Positions 15,529-24,665 are shown, counted from the stretch's first letter. The stretch is DNA of 64,000 bases from Bacteroidales bacterium (GCA_017428945.1 JAFRPW010000001.1:1-64000); one strand, 5' to 3'. Numbers and translations are program-made. Notes: a model not told the origin generated them from the letters alone.

Positions 15529-16263
15529 ATGAAGTTCAATGCCGATATGCACATCCACTCGGTGCTCTCCCCCTGCGGAGACATCGAGATGAGCCCTTCT
15601 GCCATAGTTGCCACGGCAAAGGCCCGCGGGATGGACATAATCGGCCTTACGGACCACAACTCCACCCTCAATGCGGACGTCACCCGGCGCCTGGGGGAAA
15701 AGGCCGGGCTGCACGTTCTCATGGGAGCGGAGGTCACCACCAAAGAGGAAGTCCACTGCCTGGCATTCATGCCCACGACGGAAAAACTGACCGAGTTCCA
15801 GGCGTTTCTGGACTCCAGGGTGATCTTCTTTGAGAACGATGTGGACAAGTTCGGCTACCAGCTGGTGGTGGACGAGGAGGAGAACGTGCTGGACCAGGTC
15901 CCTCACCTTCTCATAAACGCCCTGGACCTTCCCATGCTGGAACTCCAGCAGAAGGTGTACCAGATGGGCGGCATCTTTATCCCGGCCCACATAGACAGGC
16001 CCACGTTCAGCCTGAGCTCACAGCTGGGATTCGTGCCATCGGGCCTCAAGTACCATGCAATGGAGCTCAGCTACTACTGCAGGAAGGACGGATACAAGTT
16101 CCTGGAAACGCACCCATGGTTCAGCGACCTCAATTTCATCCAGAGCAGCGACGCCCACTACGTTGAGGACATTGCCAAGATACACAGCGTGCTGGAAATG
16201 CCTTATTTCAGCTTTGAGAATTTCAGAGACGCCCTCCGGCAGGGAGAGCCCGTTATACTATGA
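15529..16263 (+). CDS. PHP-domain metal-dependent phosphoesterase
   Basis: A 244-residue PHP-family protein. The metal-binding motifs are MHIHSVLSPCGD (residues 7-18), GLTDHNS (about 39-45), the mid-region GAEVTTKEE, HIDRP (about 153) and SSDAHY near the C-terminus. PHP enzymes cleave phosphoesters, including nucleotides such as pAp. In this cassette it may turn over a signalling nucleotide or phosphoprotein, but there is no direct evidence. It starts one base after the second DRTGG gene and its stop overlaps the ATG of the following ATPase gene (ATGA), showing tight coupling. Confidence 0.9.
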   Translation: MKFNADMHIHSVLSPCGDIEMSPSAIVATAKARGMDIIGLTDHNSTLNADVTRRLGEKAGLHVLMGAEVTTKEEVHCLAFMPTTEKLTEFQAFLDSRVIFFENDVDKFGYQLVVDEEENVLDQVPHLLINALDLPMLELQQKVYQMGGIFIPAHIDRPTFSLSSQLGFVPSGLKYHAMELSYYCRKDGYKFLETHPWFSDLNFIQSSDAHYVEDIAKIHSVLEMPYFSFENFRDALRQGEPVIL

Positions 16264-16793
16264 AAAGCCTGGATCTTCATATAATTGACATAACCCACAA
16301 CTCCATCCGCGCCGGAGCCACGGAGATTACCATAGAGATGGAAGACAGCGAGGCTAAGGACCTCCTGTCCATAAAGATTGTGGACAACGGCTGCGGAATG
16401 CCTGAGGAGATGATTGAGGCCATCAACAGCCGCTTCTACTCCTGCCGCAAGGAACGTAAAATCGGAATGGGGATAGCCCTCCTTAAGTTCCATTCCGAGC
16501 TTTGCAACGGCAAGTTCTACCTCAAGTCCAAGGTTGGAGTGGGCACGGAGATATACGCCTCCTACCAGCGTTCCCACATAGACCTCCAGCCCAAAGGAGA
16601 CCTTGCCGGCTGCTTTGCCAGCTTCATCTGCCAGTACCAGGATATCAACTTTATAATAAGGTATATAAAGGACGACGACACCTTCGAGCTCTCTACCACC
16701 GATGTCAAGGAAGTCTTCGAAGGGATGAACCTCAACAACCTGGAAATCATAAACAGCCTCACGGAGCTCATCCGTGAGAACATTGGCAGCTAA
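16260..16793 (+). CDS. HATPase-domain protein, second copy in the cassette
   Basis: A 177-residue protein with a GHKL ATPase fold: N box LHIIDITHNSIRAGATE, G1 DNGCGMPEE, G2 KIGMGIALLKFHSEL. It differs from the upstream 13432 protein in having a C-terminal extension of about 65 residues (from SYQRSHIDLQPKGDLAG). This arrangement is seen beside phosphatase-linked sensory hydrogenases. The start overlaps the PHP stop. Its 3' end overlaps the end of the convergent hydF by four bases, so the two operons of the island meet here. Kinase activity is not certain. Confidence 0.82.
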   Translation: MKSLDLHIIDITHNSIRAGATEITIEMEDSEAKDLLSIKIVDNGCGMPEEMIEAINSRFYSCRKERKIGMGIALLKFHSELCNGKFYLKSKVGVGTEIYASYQRSHIDLQPKGDLAGCFASFICQYQDINFIIRYIKDDDTFELSTTDVKEVFEGMNLNNLEIINSLTELIRENIGS

Positions 16794-17881
16794 GGCAGGG
16801 CAACCCTGTCCAGAATGCCCTGCAGGGCGGCTATGGCAATGCCGTAATTTGTGATTGGCACTCCGGCAAGGAGTGCTTTTCTTATGCGGGAGCGTACCAC
16901 TGCAGCGTTTGCCACACAGGCTCCGCAATGGATGATGAGACTGTACGGTGACAGATCTTCCGGGAAGTCGTTGCCTGCGGCTATGACAGCCTCAAGGTCA
17001 GGCACACGCCTGCGGAGCATAGCAGGGATCTTCACCCTTCCGATGTCCTCCGTATCCGGAACGTGGGTGCAAGCCTCCGCAATAAGGACCTTTGCACCCG
17101 GCTTCAAGGCATTGATTGCCTTTGCCCCGGCAACAAACACGTCAATATCGCCCTTTGCCGCCGCCAGAAGAATGGAGAACGATGTTAGAGTCCAGTCAGG
17201 AGGGATTGTCTCATTCACTCTCTTGAACACCTGAGAGTCTGTAATGACCAGCGCCGGAGCGCCTTTAAGGCCCGAGATGGTGCTTCCCAGGCTGTCCGGC
17301 GTGCAGCAAACAGGCGTACAGCCGCGGTCCAGCAGTTCCCTTATAACCTGCACCTGCGGCAGGATGAGCCTGCCCTTCGGAGCCTCGCTGTCCTGCGGCA
17401 TCACAAGCACCACAAGGTCCCCCTTGGTGACCAGACGGCCGGTCAGGAACTTCTCTTCCATCTTTGGGGCAACTGACGCAATACGTTGCAGCAGCGACTC
17501 CACACTCTCTCCCCTTGTATAAGTGACGCAAGGAATACCTGCAAGTGTGACTATCGTCCCAAAATCCGGGACGCGTCCCAATTTTTGGGACGATGAGATC
17601 ACTTCGGGGGCGACGACCAGGACGGCGATGTCGGTTTCGTCCAGGACGGCACGGGTGCGGCGTTCACGCTCCGGCCCGAGTACACCGTTGTCGTCAAGAC
17701 CTGCGGTATCTATAAGTACACAAGGGCCCAAGCCCGGAAGCTCTGCAAGCTTACGGACCGGGTCGGTAGTTGTACCCGGAACGGCACTCACAAGCGACAC
17801 CTCCTGGCCGCAAATGGCGTTTACCAGGGTGGATTTACCGCTGTTGGTGGCACCGAAGAATGCTATGTGAAGCCTTTCCAC
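16790..17881 (-). CDS. hydF: [FeFe] hydrogenase maturation GTPase HydF, GTPase domain missing G4
   Basis: A 363-residue scaffold that carries the diiron precursor to HydA. The P-loop is GATNSGKS (10-17), G3 is DTAGLDD and the HydF-specific block DLVVLVMPQDSEAPKGRLI is intact. The C-terminal cluster ligands are CTH (about 270) and HCGAC (about 318-322). The protein is shorter than usual (about 400 residues) because the segment holding the G4 NKxD guanine-specificity motif is absent. A peptide encoded by a palindromic element at 17553-17594 sits there instead. It starts four bases after the hydG stop, in one operon. Scaffold function is likely retained; GTP selectivity may not be. Confidence 0.92.
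   Translation of the reverse strand: MERLHIAFFGATNSGKSTLVNAICGQEVSLVSAVPGTTTDPVRKLAELPGLGPCVLIDTAGLDDNGVLGPERERRTRAVLDETDIAVLVVAPEVISSSQKLGRVPDFGTIVTLAGIPCVTYTRGESVESLLQRIASVAPKMEEKFLTGRLVTKGDLVVLVMPQDSEAPKGRLILPQVQVIRELLDRGCTPVCCTPDSLGSTISGLKGAPALVITDSQVFKRVNETIPPDWTLTSFSILLAAAKGDIDVFVAGAKAINALKPGAKVLIAEACTHVPDTEDIGRVKIPAMLRRRVPDLEAVIAAGNDFPEDLSPYSLIIHCGACVANAAVVRSRIRKALLAGVPITNYGIAIAALQGILDRVALP
17553..17594. repeat. 42-bp nested palindrome inside hydF
   Basis: Outer arms ATCGTCCCAAAA (17553-17564) and TTTTGGGACGAT (17583-17594) are a perfect 12-bp inverted repeat. The centre GGGACGCGTCCC (17568-17579) is itself a perfect 12-bp palindrome. It is read in frame within hydF, coding for the linker region around QKLGRVPDFGTIV. 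It looks like a small mobile palindromic element or a recombination scar. I saw no second copy in the window. Confidence 0.75.
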
Positions 17882-17885
17882 AGCC

Positions 17886-19301
17886 TTAGAACCTGAAGTC
17901 CCTCTCTCCGTTTTCTATGCGCTGGAGGCGGTCACGGGTTATTTCACGCGTCTTTTCCAGCGGGATGTCCAGAAGGCCCCTCTGGATGAGGGCCTCGCCT
18001 GCGGCACGGGTCTCGGGGGAAGCGTAGTCCATGAGGTACTCCTTGAGGGTCATGAGCGCGTTAGGCGTGCAGCAGAGGCTTATCTTGCCGCTCTTGCAAA
18101 GGCTCATGAAGCGGTCTCCGGTGCGGCCCTCGCGGTAGCAGGCGGTGCAGAACGAAGGGATATGGTCCTTCTCCAGCAGCCAGCGCACCACATCGTCAAG
18201 GGTACGGGTGTCCGACACGTCAAACTGGGCGGTCTCGTTGTGGCGCTCTACGGTGGTGTAGCCACCCACGCTGGTGCGCGAGCCGCCGCTTATCTGAGAG
18301 ATGCCGCAGTCCAGGAGCATGCCCCTCATCTTTGCCGATTCCCTGGTGGAAATGATCATTCCGGTATAGGGAACAGCAATACGGAGCACGGCCACCAGCT
18401 TGTGGAAGATGTTGTCCGGGAGGGCGTCCTTGAAGTCGTCAACGGAGATATCGTCCGCCGGGCAGATGCGCGGTACGGAAATGGTGTGGGGGCCCACTCC
18501 CCATACTGCCTCCAGATGCTCTGCGTGCATGAGGAGGCCTACAAGCTCGTACATGTAGCCGCTGAGGCCGAACAGGACGCCAATTCCCACGTCGTCGCAG
18601 CCGCCTTCCTGGGCGCGGTCCATGGCCTCAGTGTGCCAGTTGTAATTGCTCTTGGGGCCTGTAGGGTGAAGTTTCTGGTAGTTCTCCTTATTATAGGTTT
18701 CCTGAAACAGGATATATGTGCCGATGCCTGCGGCCTTGAGCTTTCGGAAGCTCTCAACGTCAGTTGCGGCGATGTTGATGTTCACCCTGCGGATGGAGTT
18801 TCCGCCTTCGTTTACGCTGTATATGGTCTTGATGGACTCGAGGATATACTCCAGCGGGTTGTTTACCGGGTCTTCTCCGGCTTCAACCGCAAGGCGCTTG
18901 TGGCCCATGCGTATAAGGGCGCGGACCTCCTGGGCTATTTCCTCCTGGGAGAGTTTCTTGCGGGGAATGGTGCGGTTCTTATAGTGGTAAGGGCAATATA
19001 CACAACCGTTTACGCAATAGTTGGAAAGGTACAGCGGGGCAAAAAGCACTATACGGTTGCCGTAGAACTTATGCTTTATTTCCTTTGCAAGGGCAAAGAG
19101 ACGGTCTTCCAGCGTGGGGTCCTCGCAGGCCATCAGGATTGCCGCTTCCCTATGGGTGAGCCCCTTGCAGAGAGCTCCTTTTTCAAGTATTGCCTCTACG
19201 CGAGCGTGGTTCTTTGACTCGCGGGAAGCCTCTTCAAGGCTTTCCAGGATTTCGTCATGATTTATGAAATCATCGGCGTGAGTTGACGAAGGATTGTACA
19301 T
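17886..19301 (-). CDS. hydG: [FeFe] hydrogenase maturase HydG (radical SAM tyrosine lyase)
   Basis: A 471-residue radical-SAM enzyme that cleaves tyrosine to p-cresol and supplies the CO and CN ligands of the H-cluster. The SAM cluster motif CX3CX2C is C96, C100 and C103 in YCVNGCVYC. The C-terminal auxiliary-cluster region is present as FCTACYREGRTGDRF and LCCTPNALMTL. HydG is distinguished from ThiH by this C-terminal CX2C extension. It starts three bases after the phosphatase stop and is followed at four bases by hydF, so the maturases and the phosphatase form one transcription unit. Confidence 0.95.
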   Translation of the reverse strand: MYNPSSTHADDFINHDEILESLEEASRESKNHARVEAILEKGALCKGLTHREAAILMACEDPTLEDRLFALAKEIKHKFYGNRIVLFAPLYLSNYCVNGCVYCPYHYKNRTIPRKKLSQEEIAQEVRALIRMGHKRLAVEAGEDPVNNPLEYILESIKTIYSVNEGGNSIRRVNINIAATDVESFRKLKAAGIGTYILFQETYNKENYQKLHPTGPKSNYNWHTEAMDRAQEGGCDDVGIGVLFGLSGYMYELVGLLMHAEHLEAVWGVGPHTISVPRICPADDISVDDFKDALPDNIFHKLVAVLRIAVPYTGMIISTRESAKMRGMLLDCGISQISGGSRTSVGGYTTVERHNETAQFDVSDTRTLDDVVRWLLEKDHIPSFCTACYREGRTGDRFMSLCKSGKISLCCTPNALMTLKEYLMDYASPETRAAGEALIQRGLLDIPLEKTREITRDRLQRIENGERDFRF

Positions 19302-19304
19302 TAA

Positions 19305-21482
19305 TTATAAGTGTTTTATCATAATAAGACGATTACGGCCGTTTTCCCGGCGGTACTCTATATCGTCCATAATCTTGCGTACCAGGAATATTCCAAGACC
19401 TCCTATGGGCCTTTCATCTGCCCCGAGGGTGATGTCCGCTTCCGGTGCAGTAGTGGGGTCGAAGGGCTGGCCATCGTCAGAGATCACAAACTGCAGGCAG
19501 TCTTCACGCATCTTTGCCTCTATGTCAATCTCCCCTTCCGTACCCTCCGGATATGCATACATCACAACGTTGGTCACGGCTTCCTCAAGGGCCAGGTTTA
19601 TACTGGTTGCCATGGCCGGATCCATGTTGCAGCCCTCTGCAACGGTGTCCATGAAGCCTTCCAGACGGGACAGTTCCTCCACCTTGTTCTTGAGCACAAG
19701 GTTATGAACCTTGCTCAGATAGTGGATAAACAGCATTGTGAGGTCGTCGCTCTGAGGGGCGTCGCCCACAAATTCGGAAACAGCCTCCTGCATGGCCTCA
19801 AGATGCCCCTGGGCGCTACGGCGGCAGGAAAGCACCTTGTCCATGCGCTCCTCTCCGAAGAGGTCGTGATTCATGTTCTCCGCCTCCGTGAGGCCGTCTG
19901 TATAGAGGAAGATTGCATCGTCATACTCCATCACGGTTTCCTGGTCCTGGTATTCCATTCCGTACATGATGCCAAGGGGAAGATTGGGATGCACGGGGAG
20001 GAAACTCTTATGGTCCGTGAGCATCATGGGCGCGTTGTGACCGGCGTTACTGTAGCGCAGACGCCCGGTTCCAAGGTCCAGGATACCGCAGAAGAACGTG
20101 ACGAACATATTGTTCTCGTTGGCCTCCGCCATCGAGTTGTTCATTGCCTCCAGAACCTTTGCAGGGCTGTCCTCATGGGCCGATTCCGCCCTGAACAGGC
20201 TCCTTGTCACCGCCATCACCAGGGAGGCGGGAACGCCCTTTCCGGAGACGTCTCCTATGCAGAAATAGAGTTTTTCGTCACGGATATAGAAATCGTACAG
20301 GTCTCCTCCCACTTCTTTTGCGGGGACGATGGCCGCAGACATGTCTATGTCTTTCCTCTCCGGGAAAGGAGGGAAAATCTTGGGGACCATGGCCATCTGG
20401 ATATTAGAGGCAATGTAGAGCTCGCTCTGCATCCTTTCCCTGGCGTCATTCATGTTCTTGTATTTGAGGAGACTCAGTATGACGCCACGGAGCAGAAGGA
20501 TAAGCATCAGAAGGCCAAGGATCTGGAGGATCGAGACCATGAAGCCCACCCTTTTTACGTTACCGTAAATATCGCTGTCAGGGACGATGATGGACATTGA
20601 CCAGCCGGTCCTTTCCACCGGGGCGAAGAAAACATGGTTCTTGGAGCCTTCGTAATTGAAGGATGCGCTTCCCTTCTTGCCGGAGAGCATGGCCCGGTTG
20701 ATGCCCTTCAGCGCCGCCGTGTCATCCAGCGTGGCGATAGCGTCGTCCACAGTCCTTCTCATCACAAGTGTTTCCGCAGGGCTCACCATTATCTTACCCT
20801 CGCGGCTTACCATCATGCTGAAGGCCGACGGATACACTTTCATGTTGCCCACAAGGTCCGTGAGCCATTCCAGGGAGATATCGGCGGTGAGGACGGCGGC
20901 GACGCGGCCGGAGAGGTCCTTGATGGGCAGGGAATAGGTGGTCATGAGCATGTCTCCGCCACCTTCGTCTATGTATGGCTCCGACCAGTAGCCTTCTCCG
21001 GTTTCCAGCGGCTTTCGGAACCATTCCTGGGAAGGGTAATCGTACTCCGCGGTGGCAAGGCTCTTAAGCGCAGTCTCTCCCGTTTCCGGATTCTTGAAGG
21101 TATATGGCGCAAACAAAGGTGCATTCTTGTAGTAACCGGGAACAACGGCAACCGTGGAGCCCACGATTACCGGATTACCGCTTACGACAAGCCTTGTGAC
21201 TGCGCCCAGGCTGTCCGGGTACTCCAGACACCAGCGGGCTATCCATTCGCTTCCGCGGACTGCGGTTTCCGCCTGATCTACAACGTTCAGGATACGGAGC
21301 TTGGTATTCTCCAGCTGACTCTCCGCCCTGAGGGTTGCTTCCTCGCGTATTGCCTTGCGGGAGAAGTAATACTGCACCAGCGCAGTCGCCTCCAGCGTAA
21401 GGGCGGCTATTATCACCACTAACAGACCGGCCCTTGCCGACTGCCTCAAAAGCGACTTGTCAAATACTTCCGTAACCTTCAT
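19305..21482 (-). CDS. Membrane SpoIIE-family phosphatase with Cache sensor and HATPase domain
   Basis: A 725-residue signalling protein. One membrane segment (about 18-40) and a second (about 316-340) enclose a periplasmic dCache-like sensor (about 45-310). The cytoplasmic PP2C/SpoIIE domain (about 365-580) has metal motifs EVGGDLYDF, GDVSGKGVPASL and YTDGLTEAEN. The C-terminal anti-sigma-type ATPase (about 595-725) has LALEEAVTNVVMYAY, DDGQPFDPT and GGLGIFLVRK. It therefore joins a phosphatase and a putative serine kinase in one chain. It is the first gene of the phosphatase-hydG-hydF operon and faces the sensory hydrogenase cassette. It probably acts on a STAS or similar target outside the window. 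Confidence 0.9.
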   Translation of the reverse strand: MKVTEVFDKSLLRQSARAGLLVVIIAALTLEATALVQYYFSRKAIREEATLRAESQLENTKLRILNVVDQAETAVRGSEWIARWCLEYPDSLGAVTRLVVSGNPVIVGSTVAVVPGYYKNAPLFAPYTFKNPETGETALKSLATAEYDYPSQEWFRKPLETGEGYWSEPYIDEGGGDMLMTTYSLPIKDLSGRVAAVLTADISLEWLTDLVGNMKVYPSAFSMMVSREGKIMVSPAETLVMRRTVDDAIATLDDTAALKGINRAMLSGKKGSASFNYEGSKNHVFFAPVERTGWSMSIIVPDSDIYGNVKRVGFMVSILQILGLLMLILLLRGVILSLLKYKNMNDARERMQSELYIASNIQMAMVPKIFPPFPERKDIDMSAAIVPAKEVGGDLYDFYIRDEKLYFCIGDVSGKGVPASLVMAVTRSLFRAESAHEDSPAKVLEAMNNSMAEANENNMFVTFFCGILDLGTGRLRYSNAGHNAPMMLTDHKSFLPVHPNLPLGIMYGMEYQDQETVMEYDDAIFLYTDGLTEAENMNHDLFGEERMDKVLSCRRSAQGHLEAMQEAVSEFVGDAPQSDDLTMLFIHYLSKVHNLVLKNKVEELSRLEGFMDTVAEGCNMDPAMATSINLALEEAVTNVVMYAYPEGTEGEIDIEAKMREDCLQFVISDDGQPFDPTTAPEADITLGADERPIGGLGIFLVRKIMDDIEYRRENGRNRLIMIKHL

Positions 21483-21540
21483 CGATCCCGTATGTTTTAG
21501 CGTTAATTATGCAAGTTAGCACTTTTCTCCCAAAAACACA

Positions 21541-21566
21541 AAAAAAAGCCAGCCTTAATGGCTGGC
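21541..21566 (-). terminator. Rho-independent terminator after tRNA-Ile
   Basis: On the minus strand the stem GCCAGCC/GGCTGGC encloses ATTAA and is followed by seven T. It separates the tRNA-Ile transcript from the phosphatase gene. A near-consensus TAACTTG at 21512-21518 (minus) could start transcription of the phosphatase operon. Confidence 0.85.
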
Positions 21567-21575
21567 GCTTGAAAG

Positions 21576-21648
21576 TGGCCCCTGCAGGATTTGAACCTGC
21601 GACCCACGGATTATGAGTCCGCTGCTCTAACCGCTGAGCTAAGGGGCC
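21576..21648 (-). tRNA. tRNA-Ile(CAU), lysidine type
   Basis: A 73-nt tRNA with acceptor pair GGCCCCT/AGGGGCC, D-arm AGCTCAGCGGTTAGAGC, anticodon loop CTCATAA and T-arm GCAGGTTCAAATCCTGC. The CAU anticodon could be Met. The body closely follows the E. coli ileX-type pattern (GGCCC...TTAGCTCAG...GACTCATAATC), so I assign Ile2, read after lysidine modification. CCA is not encoded. Confidence 0.88.
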
Positions 21649-21668
21649 GGTGACAATTTGTCGGGACG

Positions 21669-21699
21669 CAAAGTTAGCAATCTTTCCGACAAATTGCAA
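21669..21699 (-). promoter_or_regulatory. Promoter for tRNA-Ile between rpsJ and the tRNA
   Basis: On the minus strand TTG (21697-21699) is 20 bases before TAACTTTG (21669-21676), a good TTTG/TAnnTTTG-type promoter. Transcription would begin near 21663, about 15 bases before the tRNA. Confidence 0.6.
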
Positions 21700-21720
21700 C
21701 TTGATGCCGAGGAATTAACC

Positions 21721-22026
21721 TCAGACCTTGATCTCAACCTCTACTCCGGAAGGAAGTTCCAGTTTCATCAGGGCGTCGACGGTCTTTGCATTGCTGTCGT
21801 CGATGTCGATGAGACGGACATAGGAGTCGAGTTCGAACTGCTCACGGCTCTTCTTGTTGACGAAGGTGGAGCGGTTCACAGTGAAGATCTTCTTGTTGGT
21901 GGGAAGAGGAATGGGACCTACAACCTTTGCACCCGTTGCCTTCACTGTATCTACGATCTTGACTGCGGACTTGTCCACGAGCATGTGATCGAAGGATTTA
22001 AGCTTGATTCTGATTTTCTGGCTCAT
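21721..22026 (-). CDS. rpsJ: 30S ribosomal protein S10
   Basis: A 101-residue S10 protein ([49 protein letters not shown]-type C-terminus). It binds 16S rRNA in the small subunit head. It is last in the str operon after fusA, the usual Bacteroidetes order. Normally rplC follows; here a tRNA gene and a signalling phosphatase follow, so the S10-spc ribosomal operon is not continuous at this site. Confidence 0.97.
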   Translation of the reverse strand: MSQKIRIKLKSFDHMLVDKSAVKIVDTVKATGAKVVGPIPLPTNKKIFTVNRSTFVNKKSREQFELDSYVRLIDIDDSNAKTVDALMKLELPSGVEVEIKV

Positions 22027-22057
22027 ATCACTAATACAATTTTTACTTTGCTAAATG

Positions 22058-24172
22058 TTACTCTTCGTCAAGGGGACGATATCCGCTCTTCTCCACGATT
22101 TCCTTTGCCAGGTTGGCAGGGACCTCTGCATAGTGGTCGAATGTCATGGTGCTGGTTGCTCGTCCGGAGGACAGCGTACGCAGCACTGTGACATAACCGA
22201 ACTGCTCCGAGAGCGGGACGTATGCCTTGACGATGCGTGCTCCATTGGCGGTGGAGTCCATGTTCACAATCTGGCCGCGACGGCGGTTGAGGTCTCCCAC
22301 GATGTCTCCCATGTACTCTTCCGGGGTCACCACCTCAAGGCTCATGATGGGCTCGAGGAGTACCGGATGGCACTTGGGGCAGGCATGGCGGAAAGCCATG
22401 CGGGCAGCGAGTTCGAAGGAGAGCTGGTCTGAATCCACGGGGTGGAAACTGCCGTCCAGAAGCTCCACTTTCAGGGAAGGAACCTCGTAGCCTGCCAAAA
22501 CACCGTTTGCCATAGCCGAGGCAAAACCCTTCTCCACTGAAGGGACGAACTCCTTGGGAACGTTGCCGCCTTTGACCGAATTGATGAACTGAAGACCCTG
22601 TACGCCTTCGTCGGCAGGAGAGATGTTCACTATGATGTCTGCGAACTTTCCGCGTCCGCCGGTCTGCTTCTTGAAGACCTCGCGGAGCTGGTATGCGGTG
22701 GTGATGGACTCCTTGTAATTGACCTGAGGTGCACCCTGGTTGATATCTACGCCGAACTCCCTGCGGAGACGGTCTACGATAATGTCCAGATGGAGTTCGC
22801 CCATACCGCTGATCACGGTCTGGCCGGTCTCCACATCGGACTTGACGGTGAAGGTGGGGTCTTCCTCCGCCAGCTTGGCGAGGGCGATTCCCAGCTTGTC
22901 AAGATCCTTCTGGGTCTTGGGCTCCACGGCGATTCCGATGACGGGATCCGGGAACTCCATGGTTTCGAGGGTGATGGGCTTGGATTCCTCGCACACGGTG
23001 TCTCCGGTGCGGAGGTCCTTGAAACCCACGGCTGCACAGATGTCTCCGGCCTCAACGAACTCGATGGGGTTCTGGTGGTTGGAGTGCATCTGATACAGGC
23101 GTGCAACACGCTCTTTCTTGCCCGTGCGGGTATTGTAGACGTAAGAACCGGCGTCCAGACGGCCGGAGTATGCCCTCATGAAGGCAAGACGACCCACGAA
23201 CGGATCCGTGGCAATCTTGAACACCAGGGCGCAGAACGGCTCTTCTGCGGCGGGCTTACGCTCAATTTCCTTACCTGTACGGGGGTCTGTTCCTGTGACC
23301 GATCCCTTGTCCAGAGGAGAAGGCAGATACCTCATGACGGCATCCAGGAGGAACTGTACGCCCTTGTTCTTGAACGATGATCCGCAGCATGCAGGGACAA
23401 TCTGCATGGAGATGCAGCCCTTGCGGATAGCTGCGATGATCTCATCGCGGGTAAGGGAGTCGGGATCCTCGAAATACTTCTCCATCAGGGTCTCATCGCA
23501 CTCGGCGGCTGCCTCCAGGAGGATGTCCCTCCAGCGGGCGGCCTCTCCCTTGAGCTCTGCGGGAATCTCGCCTTCATGGTAGTTGACGAGCTCCTCGGAG
23601 CTGTTGTAGAAGATGGCTTTCATGTCGATGAGGTCCACGATGCCCTCGAACTTGTCTTCGGCACCGATGGGGAGGCACACGGGAACTGCGGTGGCGCCAA
23701 GCTTGGTTTTGATCTCCTCTACGCATGCGAGGAAGTCTGCGCCAACGCGGTCCATCTTGTTCACATAGGCGATCTTAGGCACGCTGTACTTGTCTGCCTG
23801 GCGCCAGACAGTCTCTGACTGAGGCTGAACACGGCCGACCGCGCAGAAAGTTGCCACCGTGCCGTCCAGGACGCGCAGGCTTCTCTCTACCTCTACGGTA
23901 AAGTCTACGTGACCGGGAGTGTCGATAAGGTTGATCTGGTAGGTTTCTCCGTTGTAGTGCCAGAAAGCGGTGGTTGCGGCAGAAGTAATGGTGATACCCC
24001 TCTCCTGCTCCTGTACCATCCAGTCCATAGTGGCAGCTCCCTCGTGAACCTCACCAATCTTATGGGTTTTCCCGGTGTAGTAGAGGATGCGCTCCGACGT
24101 GGTGGTCTTACCGGCATCGATGTGGGCCATGATGCCGATGTTGCGTGTGTATTTAAGATCTCTCTTTGCCAT
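22058..24172 (-). CDS. fusA: Translation elongation factor G
   Basis: A 704-residue translocase GTPase. G1 is [20 protein letters not shown]3 is DTPGHVDF and G4 is [10 protein letters not shown]. Domain II carries [14 protein letters not shown] and the C-terminal domains contain [18 protein letters not shown]. It moves tRNA and mRNA through the ribosome. It lies between rpsG and rpsJ with short gaps, in the str operon. Full length and no unusual features. Confidence 0.98.
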   Translation of the reverse strand: MAKRDLKYTRNIGIMAHIDAGKTTTSERILYYTGKTHKIGEVHEGAATMDWMVQEQERGITITSAATTAFWHYNGETYQINLIDTPGHVDFTVEVERSLRVLDGTVATFCAVGRVQPQSETVWRQADKYSVPKIAYVNKMDRVGADFLACVEEIKTKLGATAVPVCLPIGAEDKFEGIVDLIDMKAIFYNSSEELVNYHEGEIPAELKGEAARWRDILLEAAAECDETLMEKYFEDPDSLTRDEIIAAIRKGCISMQIVPACCGSSFKNKGVQFLLDAVMRYLPSPLDKGSVTGTDPRTGKEIERKPAAEEPFCALVFKIATDPFVGRLAFMRAYSGRLDAGSYVYNTRTGKKERVARLYQMHSNHQNPIEFVEAGDICAAVGFKDLRTGDTVCEESKPITLETMEFPDPVIGIAVEPKTQKDLDKLGIALAKLAEEDPTFTVKSDVETGQTVISGMGELHLDIIVDRLRREFGVDINQGAPQVNYKESITTAYQLREVFKKQTGGRGKFADIIVNISPADEGVQGLQFINSVKGGNVPKEFVPSVEKGFASAMANGVLAGYEVPSLKVELLDGSFHPVDSDQLSFELAARMAFRHACPKCHPVLLEPIMSLEVVTPEEYMGDIVGDLNRRRGQIVNMDSTANGARIVKAYVPLSEQFGYVTVLRTLSSGRATSTMTFDHYAEVPANLAKEIVEKSGYRPLDEE

Positions 24173-24188
24173 TTAGCATGCAGATGGT

Positions 24189-24665
24189 TTAGAAACGGAA
24201 GTGTGCAAATGCCTTGTTGGCCTCTGCCATTCTGTGCATATCTTCCTTGCGCTTGAATGCACCGCCTTCGTTGTTGAATGCAGCAACGATCTCGGCGCAG
24301 AGCTTCTCTGCCATGGAATGACCGGAACGCTTGCGGGCGAACTGGATCATGTTCTTCATGGCCACGGAGACTTTGCGTTCCGGACGAAGTTCAGTCGGCA
24401 CCTGGAAGTTTGCACCGCCGATTCTGCGGGACTTGACCTCTATCTGAGGGGTCACGTTCTCCAGAGCGGTCTTCCAAATATCGAGAGGAGCCTTGTCAGA
24501 ATCTTTCATCTTCTCGCCGACCATGTCGATGGCATCATAAAAGATAGAATACGCGATACTCTTCTTCCCCTGCAGCATAAGGTTGTTCACGAAACGGGTA
24601 ACTTCCACATCGTGAAACTTAGGATCAGGAAGTAGAATCCTCTTTTTAGGCTTCGCTTTTCTCAT
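24189..24665 (-). CDS. rpsG: 30S ribosomal protein S7
   Basis: A 158-residue S7 protein ([19 protein letters not shown] at the N-terminus, [37 protein letters not shown] at the end). S7 nucleates assembly of the 16S rRNA 3' major domain and in many bacteria represses its own operon. It follows rpsL by 34 bases and precedes fusA by 16 bases. Confidence 0.98.
   Translation of the reverse strand: MRKAKPKKRILLPDPKFHDVEVTRFVNNLMLQGKKSIAYSIFYDAIDMVGEKMKDSDKAPLDIWKTALENVTPQIEVKSRRIGGANFQVPTELRPERKVSVAMKNMIQFARKRSGHSMAEKLCAEIVAAFNNEGGAFKRKEDMHRMAEANKAFAHFRF

Noticed and set aside
21576-21648. Elongator tRNA-Met from the CAU anticodon.
   Set aside because: Acceptor stem and arms follow the ileX-type tRNA-Ile2 pattern and not elongator or initiator Met tRNAs.
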